Source of the DNA: Ruminococcaceae bacterium UBA5408 | GTDB lineage: Bacteria > Bacillota > Clostridia > Oscillospirales > Acutalibacteraceae | Direction of reading: 5' to 3' | Length of the DNA stretch: 11,435 bases | Assembly: GCA_002407645.1 (NCBI GenBank) | Contig: DHNU01000049.1 | Location: forward strand, 33,988 to 45,422 | In this document: positions 1-8,004 of the stretch, piece by piece | Layout of the letters: every line of letters starts with the position of its first letter | How positions within the stretch are numbered: the first letter of the stretch is position 1 | The notes under the pieces: generated by a model | Told to the model about the DNA's origin: nothing | Databases searched by the model: none | What the model saw: the letters and a program-made list of their open reading frames with translations, nothing else | Translations under genes and position numbers: made by a program

Positions 1-1797
1 TTTAAGAAAACTCATGGCATAAAAGAAATTATGCTTTATTTAAGTAAATTTGGAATTACACCTGAAGAAGCGGTTCGGGTTTGGAAACTTTTTGGACCTC
101 AATCCGCCGAAATGGTGGAAAATGACCCATACTGCCTGTGTGATGAAAGCCTTGAAATAGGGTTTAATCGCGCGGACAGTATAGCCGCATCTCTTGAAAT
201 GCCTAAGGACAATAACTGCAGAATACGTGCAGGGTTACTGCATGTTTTAAAACATAATATTTATAATGGGCATACTTGTCTGCCCACGGATAAGCTTATT
301 TCAACTTCTGCAAAACTTCTCGGAACTGAATTTGAGCTTACTTCTGATACTTTGGAAGCACTAAAAGCTGAAAAATCTGTTATTTCGGTTAGTTTTAAAG
401 GCAGGGAATTTATTTTTACGCCAAAACAGTACCGCTCCGAAGTGTATTCTGCCGGTAGACTTAATATGATGTTGAGCTTTCCGGCGCAGCCTATAATAGG
501 TGTTGATGATTATATCAGTGAAATAGAAAACACTTTCCAAATTCAATATGCAGATGGCCAAAAACTTGCAATAAAACAAGCTTTGTCTAAGGGCATCTTG
601 ATTCTTACAGGCGGTCCCGGAACAGGAAAAACTACAACGCTTAACGCTATCATAAAAATCCTTAAATTAAAAGGTGAAAAAGTATTGCTTGCAGCACCTA
701 CCGGCAGAGCGGCAAAACGCATGTCTGAATTAACCGGGCAGGAAGCAAAAACAATACATCGGCTGCTGGAAGTTGAATGGAACGAAAATGATATACCTGT
801 ATTTTCAAAGAATGAAAAAAATCTTTTGGACTGCGACGCTTTGGTTATTGATGAACTGTCTATGGTTGATACTGTAATATTTGAAGCCCTTTTGCGCGCG
901 TTACCGCTTGGCTGCCGTTTTATTATGGTAGGGGATTGTAACCAGCTTCCATCTGTAGGACCGGGAAATGTTCTCAGCGATTTAATAGCAGCAAAAAGGT
1001 TTCCGGTTGTACAGCTTAATGAAATATTTCGGCAATCAATGCAAAGTTTAATTGTTACAAATGCGCATAAAATCGTAAATGGATATATGCCTGAATTGAA
1101 CATTAGAAATAACGATTTCTTTTTTATGCCATACAACAACTCTGACGAAATTTCTTCCATTATAGTTGACCTTTGCAAATTTCGTCTTACTGCAAGCTAT
1201 GGATATTCACCATTTACAGATATTCAAGTACTGTCACCATCCAGAAAAGGTAAATTAGGCACGAAAGAACTAAACAAAAAACTTCAGTCGGCTATCAACC
1301 CAAAAGAAAAAGGTAAAAATGAAATTGTTATAAACGGGATACTTTTTCGTGAGGGCGATAAAGTTATGCAAACTAAAAACGATTATAATCTTACTTGGAC
1401 GAAATTTGACGGAACAAGCGGAGAAGGAGTATTTAACGGTGATATGGGGACGATTTGCGACATTAACCGTCGTTCATCTACCGTAACTGTTCAAATGGAA
1501 GACCGAATTGTGCTTTATGAAATGGAAGCCTTATCCGAAGTGGAACTTTCATATGCGATAACCATACATAAAAGCCAGGGAAATGAGTTTCCAGCAGTAA
1601 TTATTCCGATGTATCAATGTGCGCCACAATTGTCTTACCGTAATTTACTTTATACAGCTATAACCCGAGCAAAATCAATTTTAATATTGATAGGAACAAA
1701 AAAAGCAATCGAAAAAATGGTTAGCAATAATAAGATTTCTCAAAGATATTCGGGTTTATATTATTTTTTGACTGAGGATCATACAAATGAAAAATAA
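1..1797 (+). CDS. recD2: RecD2-type ATP-dependent DNA helicase (5' end missing)
   Basis: This is an SF1B 5'-3' DNA helicase of the RecD2/YrrC type, which works in DNA repair and recombination without RecBC. The frame is open from base 1 and the first bases already read as helix-hairpin-helix-like sequence. The ATG at 31 is therefore internal, and 598 residues are visible; the family usually has about 740-800, so the N-terminal region lies outside. Visible in order are the Walker A motif GGPGTGKTTT (610-639), the Walker B/motif II region DELSMVD (from about 850), motif III-like VGDCNQLPSVGPG (928-966), and near the end the C-terminal motifs ITIHKSQG (about 1558-1581) and YTAITRAK, typical of the UvrD-like C-terminal fold. 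The last 11 bases overlap the next gene, suggesting translational coupling. A RecA/RecBCD-associated RecD is less likely because no recB or recC gene is seen in the window. Confidence 0.93.
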   Translation, partial: FKKTHGIKEIMLYLSKFGITPEEAVRVWKLFGPQSAEMVENDPYCLCDESLEIGFNRADSIAASLEMPKDNNCRIRAGLLHVLKHNIYNGHTCLPTDKLISTSAKLLGTEFELTSDTLEALKAEKSVISVSFKGREFIFTPKQYRSEVYSAGRLNMMLSFPAQPIIGVDDYISEIENTFQIQYADGQKLAIKQALSKGILILTGGPGTGKTTTLNAIIKILKLKGEKVLLAAPTGRAAKRMSELTGQEAKTIHRLLEVEWNENDIPVFSKNEKNLLDCDALVIDELSMVDTVIFEALLRALPLGCRFIMVGDCNQLPSVGPGNVLSDLIAAKRFPVVQLNEIFRQSMQSLIVTNAHKIVNGYMPELNIRNNDFFFMPYNNSDEISSIIVDLCKFRLTASYGYSPFTDIQVLSPSRKGKLGTKELNKKLQSAINPKEKGKNEIVINGILFREGDKVMQTKNDYNLTWTKFDGTSGEGVFNGDMGTICDINRRSSTVTVQMEDRIVLYEMEALSEVELSYAITIHKSQGNEFPAVIIPMYQCAPQLSYRNLLYTAITRAKSILILIGTKKAIEKMVSNNKISQRYSGLYYFLTEDHTNEK

Positions 1798-2449
1798 TAT
1801 ATTTTCTATCTTTATAAATTTGATTTTTCCGCCAAGATGCGTTTTGTGCGGAAAAATCGTTTCATATGGTGGACAAATTTGTGACAAATGCTCAACTGAA
1901 GCAGTAAAGGCGTGCACAAATAAAAGAATTTATATACCTAAATTGGGTAAAATAATTGTATGTTATGCCCCTTTTCAATATAAAAACAGTATTAGAAAAG
2001 CAATCATTAATTTTAAATTTTATGGCAAAAAGGAATTAGTCGAATTTTTTGCAAACATAATTGCAAAACAATTTTTGGAAATTCATTCATATAATTTTGA
2101 TATTATTACTTGCGTACCGCTGTCAAAACAAAGAAAAAAGTTAAGGGGTTATAATCAGTCTGAGCTATTAGCTAAAGCTGTTTCTAAAAGATTAAATGTT
2201 CCTTATAAGGAATGTTTGGAAAAAATAAAAGATAATAATGAACAACATCGTCTTAATGAAAAAGACAGACAAAAAAATGTTAAAAATGTTTATATTGTAA
2301 AGAATAAGCAAAATATGTATAAAAAGAGTATTTTAGTCATCGATGATATAGTCACTACGGGAGCAACATTGGGTGAATGTGCTTCTGTTATGCTTAAAAA
2401 TGGTGCAAAGCAGGTTACCTGTGCAGCTATTGCACAAGTTGTGCCTTAA
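1787..2449 (+). CDS. comFC: ComFC-like phosphoribosyltransferase
   Basis: This 220-residue protein belongs to the ComF/GntX family. ComFC is needed for transformation in naturally competent Firmicutes and acts in the cytoplasm, probably handling single-stranded DNA. Many non-competent bacteria also keep it, so competence cannot be inferred from this gene alone. The N-terminus carries a four-cysteine zinc-binding knuckle (C18, C21, C32, C35). The C-terminal half holds the type I phosphoribosyltransferase PRPP loop, VIDDIVTTGAT, with the acidic pair D186-D187. Between them lies the family block CVPLSKQRKKLRGYNQSELLA, near residues 108-128. The start ATG overlaps the end of recD2 by 11 bases and has a GAGG site nine bases upstream. 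Codons are more AT-rich than in recD2. No separate promoter is visible, so it is probably cotranscribed with recD2. Confidence 0.9.
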   Translation: MKNNIFSIFINLIFPPRCVLCGKIVSYGGQICDKCSTEAVKACTNKRIYIPKLGKIIVCYAPFQYKNSIRKAIINFKFYGKKELVEFFANIIAKQFLEIHSYNFDIITCVPLSKQRKKLRGYNQSELLAKAVSKRLNVPYKECLEKIKDNNEQHRLNEKDRQKNVKNVYIVKNKQNMYKKSILVIDDIVTTGATLGECASVMLKNGAKQVTCAAIAQVVP

Positions 2450-2453
2450 CCGG

Positions 2454-2482
2454 TTGAAATATTAAATTTTTTGTAATATAAT
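2454..2482 (+). promoter_or_regulatory. sigma-A promoter of the mreB-like gene
   Basis: A -35 box TTGAAA (2454-2459) and a perfect -10 box TATAAT (2477-2482) are separated by exactly 17 bases. They lie just after the comFC stop and 36 bases before the GTG start of the mreB-like gene. Transcription should begin near 2489. Confidence 0.8.
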
Positions 2483-2505
2483 AAATAACTATTAAAATTA
2501 GAATT

Positions 2506-2520
2506 GGATGTGATTATGTG
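2506..2520 (+). promoter_or_regulatory. ribosome binding site that selects the GTG start
   Basis: GGATGTGAT (2506-2514) differs by one base from the ideal GGAGGTGAT and sits directly before the GTG at 2518. Two nearby ATGs (2508 and 2516) are out of frame with the actin-like protein, so GTG is the only sensible start. One of these ATGs lies inside the ribosome site itself. Confidence 0.7.
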
Positions 2521-3543
2521 CACGGTACAGATATAGCTATAGATCTTGGTACTTCTGCCGTAAAGATATATCTTGACGGTAAAGGCATTATACTTAATGA
2601 ACCTGCAGTTGTTGCTGTTAATGTTGAAAATGATGAAGTTGTAGCTACCGGCAAAGAGGCTTATGCTATGGTAGGCCGTACTTCAGATAAAATTGTGGTT
2701 TCTCACCCTTTGTGTAATGGCGTTATTTCGAATTTTGATTTGGCCCAGTACCTTATCAGCACATATTTAAAGAAGATAAGCGGCAGTAAAGTTGTTATGC
2801 CTCGAGTAGTTGTAAGTGTTCCATGTCAAATAACGGAAGTAGAAAAACGAGCTGTAGTGGATGCAATAAGTGCTGCGGGTGTACGCAAAATATGTCTAAT
2901 AGAGGAACCCGTTGCAGCAGCTATAGGTGCAGGAATGGATATTTCAACTCCTCACGGTACATTAATTGTTGATATAGGTGGCGGAACGACTGATATGGCT
3001 GTATTGTCATTAAGCGGCATTGCTATTTCACGTTCTGTTAAAGTTTCAGGAAATGCGTTTGATGAAGCTATTATAAAATATATTAGAAGAAAGTATAATC
3101 TTATAATTGGTCAACGTACCGCAGAAGAAACAAAAATTAACATAGGTTGTGTATATCCCAGAAAAGAAGTAATTACTCACAGAGTCAAAGGCAGAAATGC
3201 TATGACGGGATTACCGCAGTGGACAGATGTTTCTTGTGACGAAATATTAGAAGCTCTTATTGAACCGGCTATGCAAATTGTCAGAACCATTCAGGAAATG
3301 CTTGAAAAAACGCCGCCCGAATTAATGGGGGATGTTTATACTGACGGTATCGTACTTACAGGAGGTTGTTCACAAATATATGGTATGGATATGTTAATTT
3401 CCAAAAAAGCAAAAATGCCTGTTAATGTTGCAGAAGATTCACAAATTTGTGTTGCTCTTGGTGCCGGCAAATCAATAAAATTTATTGATGATATTCAAAA
3501 TAAAGCGTATGGGGTGCTTAATCCTTTAAGTGCAGCCTATTAA
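2518..3543 (+). CDS. MreB/Mbl-like actin-family cell-shape protein
   Basis: This 341-residue protein is close to the usual MreB length (330-345). MreB-type actins polymerise under the membrane and guide lateral cell-wall synthesis. The actin-fold signatures are present. Phosphate-1 loop IDLGTS (residues 8-13) is followed by GIILNEPAVVA. EEPVAAAIGAG begins at residue 129 and DIGGGTTD spans 152-159 (phosphate 2). The adenosine motif is VLTGGCSQIYG, around 279-289. The N-terminal amphipathic stretch of some MreBs is very short. No mreC or mreD follows, and the gene has its own promoter and terminator. It is therefore more likely an Mbl/MreBH-like paralogue than the mreBCD operon copy, and I leave the symbol blank. 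Confusion with DnaK or ParM is unlikely given the length and motifs. Confidence 0.9.
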   Translation: MHGTDIAIDLGTSAVKIYLDGKGIILNEPAVVAVNVENDEVVATGKEAYAMVGRTSDKIVVSHPLCNGVISNFDLAQYLISTYLKKISGSKVVMPRVVVSVPCQITEVEKRAVVDAISAAGVRKICLIEEPVAAAIGAGMDISTPHGTLIVDIGGGTTDMAVLSLSGIAISRSVKVSGNAFDEAIIKYIRRKYNLIIGQRTAEETKINIGCVYPRKEVITHRVKGRNAMTGLPQWTDVSCDEILEALIEPAMQIVRTIQEMLEKTPPELMGDVYTDGIVLTGGCSQIYGMDMLISKKAKMPVNVAEDSQICVALGAGKSIKFIDDIQNKAYGVLNPLSAAY

Positions 3544-3562
3544 TATAAAAGTCATGTGTATA

Positions 3563-3597
3563 AAACCGCCAAAGTATTAACTTTGACGGTTTTTTTT
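3563..3597 (+). terminator. rho-independent terminator after the mreB-like gene
   Basis: AAACCGCCAAAG pairs with CTTTGACGGTTT (3563-3574 with 3581-3592, one mismatch) across a six-base loop. A run of eight T follows (3590-3597). It lies about 20 bases after the stop codon and closes the single-gene unit. Confidence 0.88.
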
Positions 3598-3823
3598 AGC
3601 TTCTTCTTTCCCTTTGCATATAAAACAACAGATTGTTTTTTGCCCGACTCATTATTCGGGAGAAGGTAGGGGGTAAGAACCCCAACATTTAATATAAAAC
3701 TTTTTTATTTGAGGTAATATTTATCATTTTATATACAATATATAAATAGGTGGTTTAAAAAGGTTTGTATTTACAATTTTCACAAGTCTAAATGTGGAAT
3801 AATAAAAGAAGGAGAATTACAGA
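3598..3823 (+). other. non-coding leader region with three consecutive stem-loops
   Basis: No gene is visible here. Three small perfect stem-loops follow one another. The first is AAAACAA/TTGTTTT with loop CAGA (3622-3639). The second is CCCGA/TCGGG with an eight-base loop (3643-3660). The third is GGGGT/ACCCC with tetraloop AAGA (3670-3683). The rest is AT-rich. A weak promoter candidate for the downstream gene is TTGAGG (3709-3714) with TACAAT (3734-3739) at 19-base spacing. The hairpins lie upstream of that candidate, so they may be a remnant repeat or a small RNA rather than an mRNA leader. Confidence 0.4.
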
Positions 3824-5821
3824 ATGACAAAAAATTCAAACAATATCAGAAACAAACTTGTATTTAAAATCCCACTAAGAATTACTGCAGTAACATTAGT
3901 TATAGGTATCTTAATAGTTGCAACTATATCTGCATATATATCATCAGATAAAAAAAGACGGTAAATAATGAAGTCAATAATTTAGCGAAGAACAATGCTT
4001 ATTTAACTGTATCATATATGAACAATATGCAGAATCATGCCAAACTTCTTGCTAAAGAGGTTGGAAGGTATGAGAACATTGAACCGGCAACACGTGATAA
4101 ACTGATAAAAGACTCTATTAATTCCACACTTGAAGATGACAGCAATATTTTTTCCGTATATGTAGCTTTTGAGCCTAACGCTATGTTTGAAAATACTGCG
4201 AACGGTTTATCGTATTTCCAATACAGAACCGATGGCCAATTAAGACTTGATATTCTAAAGGACTATAGTGAATACAGTAAATTAGACTATTATAAAAAAT
4301 CAAAAGATACACTTAAACCTAATATTACTGAACCGTATAGTGAAAAGCAGTCATCAGGTGAAACGGTCAATTTAATAACAATAAGTTATCCTATTATTGA
4401 TAAAAACAATCGGTTTTTAGGAGTAACAAATGTAGATATATTAACAGATACCATTACAAATTTAAGCTATGATTTAGGAAATTATAAAACTTCATGTCAA
4501 TCAATAATATCTGCTGATTCAAATTTTGTTTCAAATACTGCGGATAAAAGTAAAGTAGGAACTAGGTATTCTGAAGACCAAGGCAGAATTATTGCGGCAA
4601 AAATACCTATTACAATGGATGGTATCGATAGTAAATGGAACAGTGTATTTTATATTAAAAATTCAGAATTATTAGCAAGTATTTTTAGCCTTATTGCATT
4701 TATAATAATTTTCGGATTAATAGATGTATTTATAATGTGTACTATAGCATATGTTGTAGTAAAAAAATCACTATTACCAATCAAAGATATAATGTCTTTA
4801 TCTAAAGACATGGGAAAAGGAAAACTTCGCACCGATATAGAAATATATACAAATGATGAATTTGGAGAACTATCTGAGATATTTAAAAATACATCAAAAG
4901 AAATAAGCGGATACATAAGTGAAATATCCGAGATTTTATTAGAAATTTCGAATGGAAATCTAAAATCACAGGTTGACCGAGATTATATGGGTGACTTTGC
5001 ACCAATTAAGGATGCCCTAAACAAAATTCTTAATTCTTTTAACAGCACTTACTATGACTTAGGGGTAACCGCCGAACAGGTTTCAACAGGTGCAAATGAA
5101 ATTTCAAGCGCTGCACAGTCCCTTTCGAGTGGTACTACAGAACAGGCAGGTTCATTGGAACAATTATCGGCAACGATAAATGAAGTATCAAATCATGTGC
5201 AAAAAAATGCAGATAATGCCAGCCATGCAAAGTCGATCACTGAAAATGCCGAACAAGCATTGGAATACGGAAAACTGTCTGTAAATGATTTGTTACAAGC
5301 AATTGAAGAAATAAGAACTTCGTCTGATGAAATTACAAAAATTATAAAAACAATAGATGAAATTGCTTTCCAAACCAATATTTTATCGCTTAATGCGGCA
5401 GTTGAAGCGGCTCGTGCAGGTTCTGCGGGAAAGGGATTTGCTGTAGTCGCAGATGAGGTTAGAAATCTTGCAAATAAGAGTGCGGAAGCTGCAAAAAATA
5501 CCACTGAACTTATTGAAGGCTCTGTTAATGCAGTAGAAAACGGAACAAAAATAGCCGGCAAAACTGCAGATTTAATTAATAGAATTGTTGACACATCAAC
5601 AAATATCAATAACCTTGTTTCACAAATTGCAGATGCATCAAGTGAACAGGCTACATCAATAGAGCAGATTAATGAGGGGGGTATCACAGATATCTTCTGT
5701 TGTACAGACAAACTCAGCTACAGCAGAAGAAAGTGCCGCAGCCGCAGAGGAGCTTTCTGCACAAGCTTCTGTATTAAATGGAAAACTTTCAAGAGTTCAG
5801 TTAAGAGAAAGAAAAGAATAG
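3824..5821 (+). pseudogene. methyl-accepting chemotaxis protein, broken by two homopolymer frameshifts
   Basis: This is a transmembrane chemoreceptor that would sense a ligand outside the cell and control CheA through CheW. The ATG at 3824 follows GGAG (3811-3814). Its frame encodes a first membrane helix (residues 20-40) and then stops at 3962-3964, after an A7 run (3950-3956). One extra A would join it to the long frame continuing [14 protein letters not shown]. That frame holds a Cache-type sensor domain, a second membrane helix (about 4672-4770) and a HAMP domain. It ends in the signalling hairpin tip [20 protein letters not shown], followed by [15 protein letters not shown]. At the G6 run (5676-5681) the frame is lost again. 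Removing one G restores [20 protein letters not shown] and the normal end at 5819-5821. The two indels cancel, giving 665 residues if repaired. As read, the middle frame would run to 5898, across the terminator and into the next gene. Sequencing error, recent decay or reversible switching are all possible. Confidence 0.88.
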
Positions 5822-5826
5822 AAGGC

Positions 5827-5861
5827 ATAAAAATAGGCGCCGCTAAATTTTTAACGGCACC
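5827..5861 (-). terminator. terminator of the small minus-strand gene (possibly two-way)
   Basis: The 26-base hairpin at 5836-5861 has 12-base arms around a two-base loop. Read on the minus strand it pairs throughout, with two G-U wobbles, and is followed by a T-rich tail (TATTTTTA, complement of 5828-5835). Read on the plus strand the same positions become two C-A mismatches and the tail is less T-rich. It is therefore mainly a minus-strand terminator, but it sits 15 bases after the repaired MCP stop and may also serve that gene. Confidence 0.75.
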
Positions 5862-5879
5862 AAAATTTATTTGTGAAAT

Positions 5880-6116
5880 TTATTTACTCATCATATAATT
5901 AATAAACATTAATTCATCTTCTGGATTTTCAACGTTTAATTCAGCCGAAACAGTTGAATTTTTTGCACTTTCCAAAAGTGCTTTTACACCATATAATTGG
6001 CAAAGTTTACTCTTAAGGTTAAGAGTGTTCCCATCTTCAGTTACAAGGTATACATTTCCTTTTGCCTTATCTAATAAGTCAATAAGCTTTACTACATCGA
6101 TGTCGTATAATTTCAT
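5880..6116 (-). CDS. small conserved-looking protein of unknown function
   Basis: This encodes a 78-residue acidic soluble protein with no signal peptide, membrane helix or cysteine pair. It begins [20 protein letters not shown] and continues with a strand-rich core ([21 protein letters not shown]), ending in an acidic stretch with NPEDELMF. I do not recognise a named family, though the sequence pattern looks like a small clostridial protein. It looks real because it has a complete expression kit: a promoter with perfect -10 box, a GAGGGGG ribosome site (complement of 6124-6130) seven bases before the ATG, and its own terminator. It is convergent with the MCP gene and divergent from the DUF5685 operon, so it forms a one-gene unit. 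Its function cannot be inferred from the context. Confidence 0.8.
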   Translation of the reverse strand: MKLYDIDVVKLIDLLDKAKGNVYLVTEDGNTLNLKSKLCQLYGVKALLESAKNSTVSAELNVENPEDELMFINYMMSK

Positions 6117-6451
6117 ATTTTTACCCCCTCATTTTTGTATTTATCTGATGTGATTATAGCACTTAAACATTTTAATTACAATAAAAATAGAGCTTTTTAA
6201 CCATACCCTTTATCTTTTATTACAAATTCACATTATCTATTTTTTATTATTGACTCTTTTACAAAAAATGTATCATACATAATGTACAATTTCAATACAA
6301 AATATTTGTACAATAATACATACTGGATTAATACAATAATGAAATGATATTTTTGCGGCTTTGTGCTATCATAAAATTTACACATTGTTAATTAAATAAT
6401 GGTGTCGGGTATAGTAAAATATATATATAAATAAATTTGAGGTTGGTTTTA
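6117..6451. other. AT-rich divergent intergenic region with reiterated short motifs
   Basis: These 335 bases separate two divergent transcription units and hold no gene. The left part contains the promoter of the small minus-strand gene. In the middle are a 13-base dyad ATGTATCATACAT (6268-6280) and two copies of TGTACAAT, the second within the palindrome TTGTACAA (6306-6313). AATACA(A/T) occurs three times (6294, 6315, 6330). Plus-strand promoter candidates for the DUF5685 operon are an extended -10 TGCTATCAT (6364-6372) with a weak -35 ATGATA (6344-6349), spacing 17, and TTGTTA (6385-6390) with TATAGT (6410-6415), spacing 19. I cannot choose between them. The dyads could be operators. Confidence 0.4.
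6153..6181 (-). promoter_or_regulatory. sigma-A promoter of the small minus-strand gene
   Basis: Read on the minus strand, TTGTAA (complement of 6176-6181) and a perfect TATAAT (complement of 6153-6158) are separated by exactly 17 bases. Together they lie about 40 bases upstream of the ATG at 6116. Confidence 0.7.
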
Positions 6452-7348
6452 TTGTTTGGTTATATTAGACCACAAAAATCTGAATTGTTAGTACGCGAAT
6501 ATGAGCAGTACAAAGGTGTATATTGTGCGCTTTGCCGTCAGCTGGGAAAAAGTTACGGGATAATTTCAAGGCTTACGTTAAGCTACGACTGTACTTTTTA
6601 TGCACTGCTTTTAATGGCATTGAGCGATGAATGCTGTGAATTTGAAAAAGGAAGATGTACTGTTAACCCTTTAAAAAAATGTATATTCTGTAAGACAGGA
6701 GAAAAAGAACTGATAAAAGCGTCTGCCATTTCAGTAATATTAACGTATTTCAAAATTCGGGATGACGTGGTCGATTCCCATTTTTGGGGTAAACTAAGGG
6801 CGTATCTTTTACTTCCCATAGCATCCTCAATAAGAAAAAAGGCCGCACGTGACTTTCCTAAGATGGACAAAATAATCTCATCTGCAATGGAAAAACAAAA
6901 ATTAGCTGAAAGTGATAAAAATTCAGTGATGGATTTTTATGCAGAGCCTTCAGCAAAAATGCTTGGAGAAATATTTGAATTATCAGTTGATAAAACAGAT
7001 GAGAATTACACCCAAAAAGTTCGTGTGTTACAACAGATTGGCTATTTTTTAGGTCGCTGGGTGTATTTGATAGATGCCGGCGACGATATAGAAAAAGATA
7101 TAAAAAATGGTTCCTTTAATCCATATATATTAAAATACAACTTAAATGCAACAAGCAGTCAAGAGGACATTATGGAAGTTAAGAAGTATGCTAATCAAGC
7201 TTTAAACTTGACGATATCACAGATAACAGCTGCGCTAAATATCTTGGATTTTAATTGTTATGATACTATTATTAAAAATGTAATCTTTAAAGGACTGCCG
7301 GAGATACAAAAAGAATTACTATACAAGAAGGAGAAAATGCATGTCTGA
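6452..7348 (+). CDS. DUF5685 family protein
   Basis: This 298-residue protein of unknown function matches the DUF5685 pattern from its first residues: [20 protein letters not shown], then a YCALCRQLG block and [16 protein letters not shown] choose the TTG at 6452 because the family starts at MFGY and a GAGG site (6439-6442) lies nine bases upstream; an earlier TTG at 6437 has no such site. Cysteines cluster in the first third: CALC, then CC and C, then CIFC, in total enough to bind zinc or another metal. The remainder is helical, with conserved-looking acidic residues ([29 protein letters not shown]) that recall helical prenyl-synthase-like folds, though this resemblance is only suggestive. 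No signal peptide is seen. It overlaps the J-domain gene by eight bases and should be cotranslated with it. Confidence 0.85.
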   Translation: MFGYIRPQKSELLVREYEQYKGVYCALCRQLGKSYGIISRLTLSYDCTFYALLLMALSDECCEFEKGRCTVNPLKKCIFCKTGEKELIKASAISVILTYFKIRDDVVDSHFWGKLRAYLLLPIASSIRKKAARDFPKMDKIISSAMEKQKLAESDKNSVMDFYAEPSAKMLGEIFELSVDKTDENYTQKVRVLQQIGYFLGRWVYLIDAGDDIEKDIKNGSFNPYILKYNLNATSSQEDIMEVKKYANQALNLTISQITAALNILDFNCYDTIIKNVIFKGLPEIQKELLYKKEKMHV

Positions 7349-7982
7349 TCCTTACAAAATATTAGGCGTGTCACCTAATGCAACGGACGATGAAATTAAA
7401 ACTGCATATAGGCAGCTTGCTAAAAAATATCACCCTGATAATTATGCAGGAAGCCCTATTGCCGATTTAGCAAGCGAAAAAATGAAAGAAATTAATGAAG
7501 CATATGATACAGTAGTAGCACAGCGCAAAAGAGAAAAAGCCGGAGGTTATTCTTCATATTCTTCTTCAAACAATACTTACGGTTCAAATAACAATTACTC
7601 AAATTACAGTTCCGGATTTAATGATATAAGGAATTTGATTTTAGTTGGCAGAATAGCAGATGCCGAGATGCTTCTTAATGGTGTTCCTGCTGAAAATAGA
7701 AATGCCGAGTGGCATTTCTTGAAAGGCACAGTTCTATATAAACGAGGCTGGCTTGAAGAAGCATTTAATAATTTTTCAAGAGCATGTCAAATGGATCCCG
7801 GTAATGCTGAATACCGCGCCGCACTTAACCAAGTGACAAATCAACGCAATGGATATTACGGTGGATACAATCCCAATGTTGGACGCGCTAACAATTTCAG
7901 TGGGTGTGATGTCTGTTCGTCATTAATTTGTGCTGACTGCTGTTGCGAATGTATGGGTGGGGATTTAATTTCGTGTTGCTAA
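7341..7982 (+). CDS. J-domain (DnaJ-like) protein with TPR-like segment and cysteine-rich tail
   Basis: This is a 213-residue DnaK co-chaperone-type protein, not the classical DnaJ, since it lacks the G/F region, the zinc-finger repeats and the substrate-binding C-domain. Residues 1-65 form a J domain with the DnaK-activating HPD at 31-33. A low-complexity linker rich in Ser, Asn, Tyr and Gly follows (about 69-93). Residues 96-165 read as TPR-like helices ([40 protein letters not shown]). The last 25 residues contain nine cysteines, beginning CDVC and including CCCEC and a terminal CC. The ATG follows AAGGAG seven bases upstream and overlaps the DUF5685 gene. The tail could bind metal or be lipidated or anchored, but this is not shown. 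It probably directs DnaK to a special client, perhaps one encoded by its neighbours. Confidence 0.9.
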   Translation: MSDPYKILGVSPNATDDEIKTAYRQLAKKYHPDNYAGSPIADLASEKMKEINEAYDTVVAQRKREKAGGYSSYSSSNNTYGSNNNYSNYSSGFNDIRNLILVGRIADAEMLLNGVPAENRNAEWHFLKGTVLYKRGWLEEAFNNFSRACQMDPGNAEYRAALNQVTNQRNGYYGGYNPNVGRANNFSGCDVCSSLICADCCCECMGGDLISCC

Positions 7983-8004
7983 TAATATTAAGGGATGAGT
8001 AGTT

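Noticed and set aside
543..1178. Long minus-strand open frame opposite recD2
   Set aside because: It lies wholly opposite the conserved helicase motifs, has no ribosome site and its translation has no recognisable domain, so it is a shadow of recD2.
3770..3803. Promoter TTTACA with AATAAT close to the MCP start
   Set aside because: Spacing is 22 bases, too long for a sigma-A promoter, and a flagellar-type sigma-D consensus is also absent.
3598..3823. A cyclic-di-GMP riboswitch (GEMM) before the MCP gene, as is common in Clostridia
   Set aside because: The conserved GEMM core bases and tetraloop-receptor arrangement are not seen; the stem-loops present are simple and short.
5193..5711. 172-codon minus-strand open frame opposite the MCP signalling domain
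   Set aside because: Alanine- and serine-rich translation caused by the reverse of the heptad-repeat coding sequence, with no start signals.
4018..5898. A separate 626-residue soluble-start receptor beginning at the ATG at 4018
   Set aside because: No ribosome site precedes it, the frame is meaningful upstream of the ATG back to the A7 run, and its last 70 residues after the G6 run are nonsense that cross a terminator into the convergent gene.
7546..7620. Possible tandem repeat in the J-domain gene
   Set aside because: It is a low-complexity Ser/Asn/Tyr/Gly linker without a regular DNA repeat unit, as usual in J proteins.
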